Part shown: one piece after another, positions 48,058-50,479 of the stretch
How the letters are laid out: every line of letters starts with the position of its first letter
Position numbering within the stretch: the stretch's first letter is position 1
Origin: Aquibacillus salsiterrae
GTDB lineage: Bacteria > Bacillota > Bacilli > Bacillales > Amphibacillaceae
DNA: 50,479 bases
Direction: 5' to 3'
Assembly: GCF_028416595.1 (NCBI RefSeq)
Contig: NZ_JAMQKC010000019.1
Location: 1 to 50,479 of the forward strand
Position numbers and translations under genes: made by a program
Notes under the pieces: model-generated
Told to the model about the DNA's origin: nothing
The model's input: only the letters and a program-made list of their open reading frames with translations
Databases searched by the model: none

Positions 48058-48298
48058 TGTGAATCCTCCCAATTAATAGTATTCAATTTGATTGTAAACT
48101 AATGGTAAATATTAGTAAACTAATTGAACTTCTGACAGAACCAGGTGGGCCAAGACAGTTAGAATGAGTGTTTTTCACTGTCAAAAACCATTAGAAAAGC
48201 AAGTTGGATTAACAATAGCTACCAGACAATTATAAGAATGGTTGGTTAAATTTATTTTGGCCTATGTAGACGACAGTTTACTAGATGAAAATCAACGT

Positions 48299-48442
48299 CT
48301 AATGATATTTTATCTTTTTTCTTTTCGAACAACGATCACAAACTAAGAGATCTCTTTCCGCTACGGTATTTATTATCTTGTTACACTTCATGCAACGATC
48401 TTGATGCTCAAGCTTTTCACGTTGACCTAACCGGTAACCCAT
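48299..48442 (-). CDS. Small double-CxxC zinc-ribbon protein
   Basis: A 47-residue basic protein (MGYRLGQREKLEHQDRC then CMKCNKII ... VCDRCSKRKK) with two CxxC knuckles that would bind one zinc, as in small rubredoxin-like or ribosome-associated proteins. ATG at 48442 has an excellent AAAGGAG 8 bases upstream. It is too short for most gene callers. The gap 48058-48298 shows no gene. Confidence 0.75.
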   Translation of the reverse strand: MGYRLGQREKLEHQDRCMKCNKIINTVAERDLLVCDRCSKRKKIKYH

Positions 48443-48702
48443 ACGATCATCTCCTTTTCTTCAATTGTATTCAACCATAAGGAGATGGTTTCTACTTTTT
48501 TATAATTTTTTCATCACAGCTATTACCAATAATTTCAAAAAAATTACTTTTGCATAATACTAGTTTCGTCCTTTATAATGGAATAATAAATGATAATGCG
48601 CCGTATACTACTATATACCTTTATATACAAGATTATATCACTTATTATCTTTTGTTTTCTCGCTCTATCTTTTATTCACTAACATTTAGGGAGGTGTATT
48701 CA

Positions 48703-48846
48703 ATGACTGTATTATTTACTAAAGCAAAAGAATTAATGGAAAAGGATGATTACAATCAGCAAACTGATTTCTTTAAGCACTCCAAAAATCCTTCAACTAA
48801 TAAGAAGAACTTAAGTGCTTTCTTTAAACGGAAAGCTAAGAAATAA
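48703..48846 (+). CDS. Small basic protein, conserved type
   Basis: A 47-residue protein (MTVLFTKAKELMEKDDYNQQ ... NLSAFFKRKAKK), helical and lysine-rich at the end. ATG at 48703 has GGGAGGTG 7-8 bases upstream; a longer frame starting at 48550 runs through implausible sequence. A terminator follows 42 bases after the stop. Function unknown. Confidence 0.7.
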   Translation: MTVLFTKAKELMEKDDYNQQTDFFKHSKNPSTNKKNLSAFFKRKAKK

Positions 48847-48888
48847 TAAGGAGCACGAGTATATCTTAGAGCATCTATAGTGGGAGCG

Positions 48889-48922
48889 TCTTGTAGTTTA
48901 AAAAATACAAGATGCTCCCACT
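48889..48922 (+). terminator. Terminator after the small basic protein gene
   Basis: AGTGGGAGCGTCTTGTA pairs almost perfectly with TACAAGATGCTCCCACT, then TTTC. Confidence 0.85.
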
Positions 48923-49028
48923 TTCAATAGTAAGAGACCGTTTCCCAGTCCCCTCATTCGAGAACCCCCTCCCTAATCCCTATTACATATTTTAAAAAAA
49001 TAGACAGATATTAGAGGTAAAACGCATA

Positions 49029-50276
49029 ATGAAAGGAATACATGGCATGAAATTATTTATGACATTGGTAATTATGCTGGTTTTATTACCAACGACTGTA
49101 GAAGCTGCAAATAGCAAAGCTGGCTTTATCCGAAGTGGAAACGTATGGATTTATATGGACGGTGAGGAAACACAAATAACTGATAGTGGCAAGGTGTTTG
49201 AAACTCTAAAGTGGTCTCATGACGGGAAATGGTTACTCTACCAAGAACAGACTACAGACGTACACCATAGTAGCCAAGAACAAAATGAGCTTTGGGCCTA
49301 TGAAGTAGAAACAGGAGAAAGGAAGAAAGTTTTTTATGATGGGTATTCGCCAAAATGGTCTCCCAATAAACCTATAATTGCCTATCAAGATAAAGGCATC
49401 TTAGATATTTCAGATTTAAATCAGTTTTATAATATCGCATCAGGTGTAGATAGTTACTCCTGGTTACCAGATGGCAGCGGGTTTTTGTTATCATCAGCCG
49501 GAAACCTAAAACCAGATGGTTGGTCTAGTGCAACTCTTTATACGAAAAAGCTGAATGACAATTACGGAGATACTAATTTGTTTGGTGGTGTGAAGGAACT
49601 TTTTACTTTACCAAAAGAAGTTGGCTTCGATGGCAAAAGTATCCTTGCAGTCAACGCAAGTCACTTTTCTTATTCCCCTACTAACAAATGGATTTCGTTT
49701 ATCGTGTCGCCGACAGCATCCTGGTCAATGGATAGTAATATGCTTTGTGTCCTTTCTAAGGATGGAAAAAAATTCGAAGTATTAGATGAAGTTATTTTCG
49801 GTGTTGGCGAACCAAAGTGGGCTCCTTCTCGGGATATAATTGCTTATATTGCAGGTGGTGGCCGAATTGTGTTTGGCTTTAAAAATAAGGATCTCAAGCT
49901 ACAAGAAATGCCTGTGTCGAACACGTACACACCACCAAATTTTATGGAGCTTGATTTTGATTGGATTTCAAATAACGCCATCGTCACGTCGAGAGTAGAG
50001 GAGAAAGAGTGGTCCAATGACATTAGAAAACAACCATTACCGGCTCTATACGCAATTGAAGTTAAAAAAAGTAAACAAACACAAATTACACACCCACCAA
50101 AAGGATATGGTGATTACTCACCTCAGTATGTGAAGTCAATTGATAAGCTAATTTGGTATAGAGGGACTTCGTTAACCGATCCAGAAAAAAAGCTATGGAT
50201 AGCGAACACGGATGGCTCTAATGCGAAAGAATGGATGAAAGATGTAGATAGTATTGAATTTTATAGTGGAAAATAA
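49029..50276 (+). CDS. Secreted TolB/WD40-like beta-propeller protein
   Basis: 415 residues. A Sec signal (FMTLVIMLVLLPTTVEAA, cleavage expected after VEA) precedes at least five propeller blades with the TolB-type pattern: LKWSHDGKWLLYQE, PKWSPNKPIIAYQDK, YSWLPDGSGFLLSS, FSYSPTNKWISFIV, PKWAPSRDIIAYIAG. Such proteins bind partners at the cell surface or in the wall; it has no catalytic motif. The start is ATG at 49029 or the ATG six codons later, which has AAAGGA 9 bases upstream. It is monocistronic, with a terminator at 50282. Confidence 0.85.
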   Translation: MKGIHGMKLFMTLVIMLVLLPTTVEAANSKAGFIRSGNVWIYMDGEETQITDSGKVFETLKWSHDGKWLLYQEQTTDVHHSSQEQNELWAYEVETGERKKVFYDGYSPKWSPNKPIIAYQDKGILDISDLNQFYNIASGVDSYSWLPDGSGFLLSSAGNLKPDGWSSATLYTKKLNDNYGDTNLFGGVKELFTLPKEVGFDGKSILAVNASHFSYSPTNKWISFIVSPTASWSMDSNMLCVLSKDGKKFEVLDEVIFGVGEPKWAPSRDIIAYIAGGGRIVFGFKNKDLKLQEMPVSNTYTPPNFMELDFDWISNNAIVTSRVEEKEWSNDIRKQPLPALYAIEVKKSKQTQITHPPKGYGDYSPQYVKSIDKLIWYRGTSLTDPEKKLWIANTDGSNAKEWMKDVDSIEFYSGK

Positions 50277-50281
50277 ATTTT

Positions 50282-50321
50282 AAAAAAGACTCAACTAGTT
50301 GGTACACTAATTGAGTCTTTT
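50282..50321. terminator. Terminator of the propeller gene, bidirectional
   Basis: AAAAGACTCAA.TAGT pairs with ACTA.TTGAGTCTTTT. It may also stop transcription leaving the rRNA operon from the right. Confidence 0.85.
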
Positions 50322-50353
50322 CTATGGTTGAAAATTTAATTAATTAAATAATA

Positions 50354-50469
50354 GCCTGGCGACGTCCTACTCTCACAGGGACAAAGTCCCAACTACCATC
50401 GGCGCAAAAGAGCTTAACTACTGTGTTCGGCATGGGAACAGGTGTGACCTCTTTGCTATAGCCACCAGA
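50354..50469 (-). rRNA. rrf: 5S ribosomal RNA
   Basis: Reading the minus strand, the 116-nt sequence starts CTGGTGGCTATAGCAAAGAG and contains GTCACACCTGTTCCCAT, CCGAACACAGTAGTTAAGCTC, GCGCCGATGGTAGT and GAGAGTAGGACGTCGCCAGG: the complete 5S rRNA with pairing 5' and 3' ends. It is the last gene of an rRNA operon transcribed leftward from beyond the window. Confidence 0.97.
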
Positions 50470-50479
50470 TCTTTTATGA

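Noticed and set aside
1-50479. CRISPR array
   Set aside because: The dispersed palindromes are not regularly spaced and have no spacers; no cas genes were seen.
1-50479. tRNA genes
   Set aside because: No GTTCGA-type arm with a cloverleaf context was found by eye.

Overview
The window looks like a chromosomal segment of a low-G+C, endospore-forming, probably salt-tolerant member of the Bacillaceae (Oceanobacillus/Virgibacillus-like; genus not provable here). Reasons: an alpha/beta-type small acid-soluble spore protein, a YjzC-like protein, a T-box leader, a PerR-type box before ahpCF, Bacillus-type LexA boxes, strong GGAGG ribosome binding sites and two glycine-betaine-type binding lipoproteins. 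A 5S rRNA gene on the minus strand closes the right end, so an rRNA operon lies just beyond it.

Layout. 1-3.6 kb: an SPP1-like phage replication module (excisionase-like protein, initiator, helicase loader, DnaB-type helicase) with no integrase or structural genes, plus an 80-bp extra copy of the helicase 3' end. 3.9-8.1 kb: a spore protein gene, a Sel1-repeat protein and conserved small genes. 8.3-13.3 kb: type I toxin-antitoxin copies around a very unusual UvrD-type helicase / nuclease / LexA-peptidase fusion. 13.5-27 kb: a defence-island-like stretch. It holds a three-gene GHKL-ATPase operon (first gene frameshifted), a pyrophosphohydrolase plus PLD-nuclease/SF2-helicase pair (helicase gene cut by an in-frame stop), a RecQ-phosphoribosyltransferase plus DprA-like pair, and a membrane-anchored T5orf172 protein. 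27.9-35 kb: MATE and MFS efflux pumps, a class I-alpha DAHP synthase and a pRiA4b ORF-3-like protein. 35.1-36.9 kb: a transposase-less element of about 988 bp, with 26-bp inverted ends and a 9-bp target duplication, sits inside a lipoprotein gene and carries its own lipoprotein gene. 37-50 kb: gene fragments, betaine-binding proteins, an aldo/keto reductase, a T-box-controlled methyltransferase gene, ahpCF, small genes, a secreted beta-propeller protein and 5S rRNA.

Three themes run across the window. (1) Four intact, near-identical 35-residue hydrophobic toxin genes each face a convergent antitoxin RNA with a consensus promoter, and each has a LexA-box-like palindrome just upstream of the toxin promoter; a fifth locus is decayed. 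This suggests SOS-induced type I toxins. (2) More than twenty dispersed intergenic palindromes share a GGACA-N2-TGTCC centre or a GGGACA...TGTCCC form; their outer arms differ between copies but pair within each copy, and several abut truncated genes. (3) Several genes are freshly broken by single changes (frameshift, nonsense, insertion), so the island is decaying or phase-variable. No CRISPR array, tRNA gene or integrase was seen.
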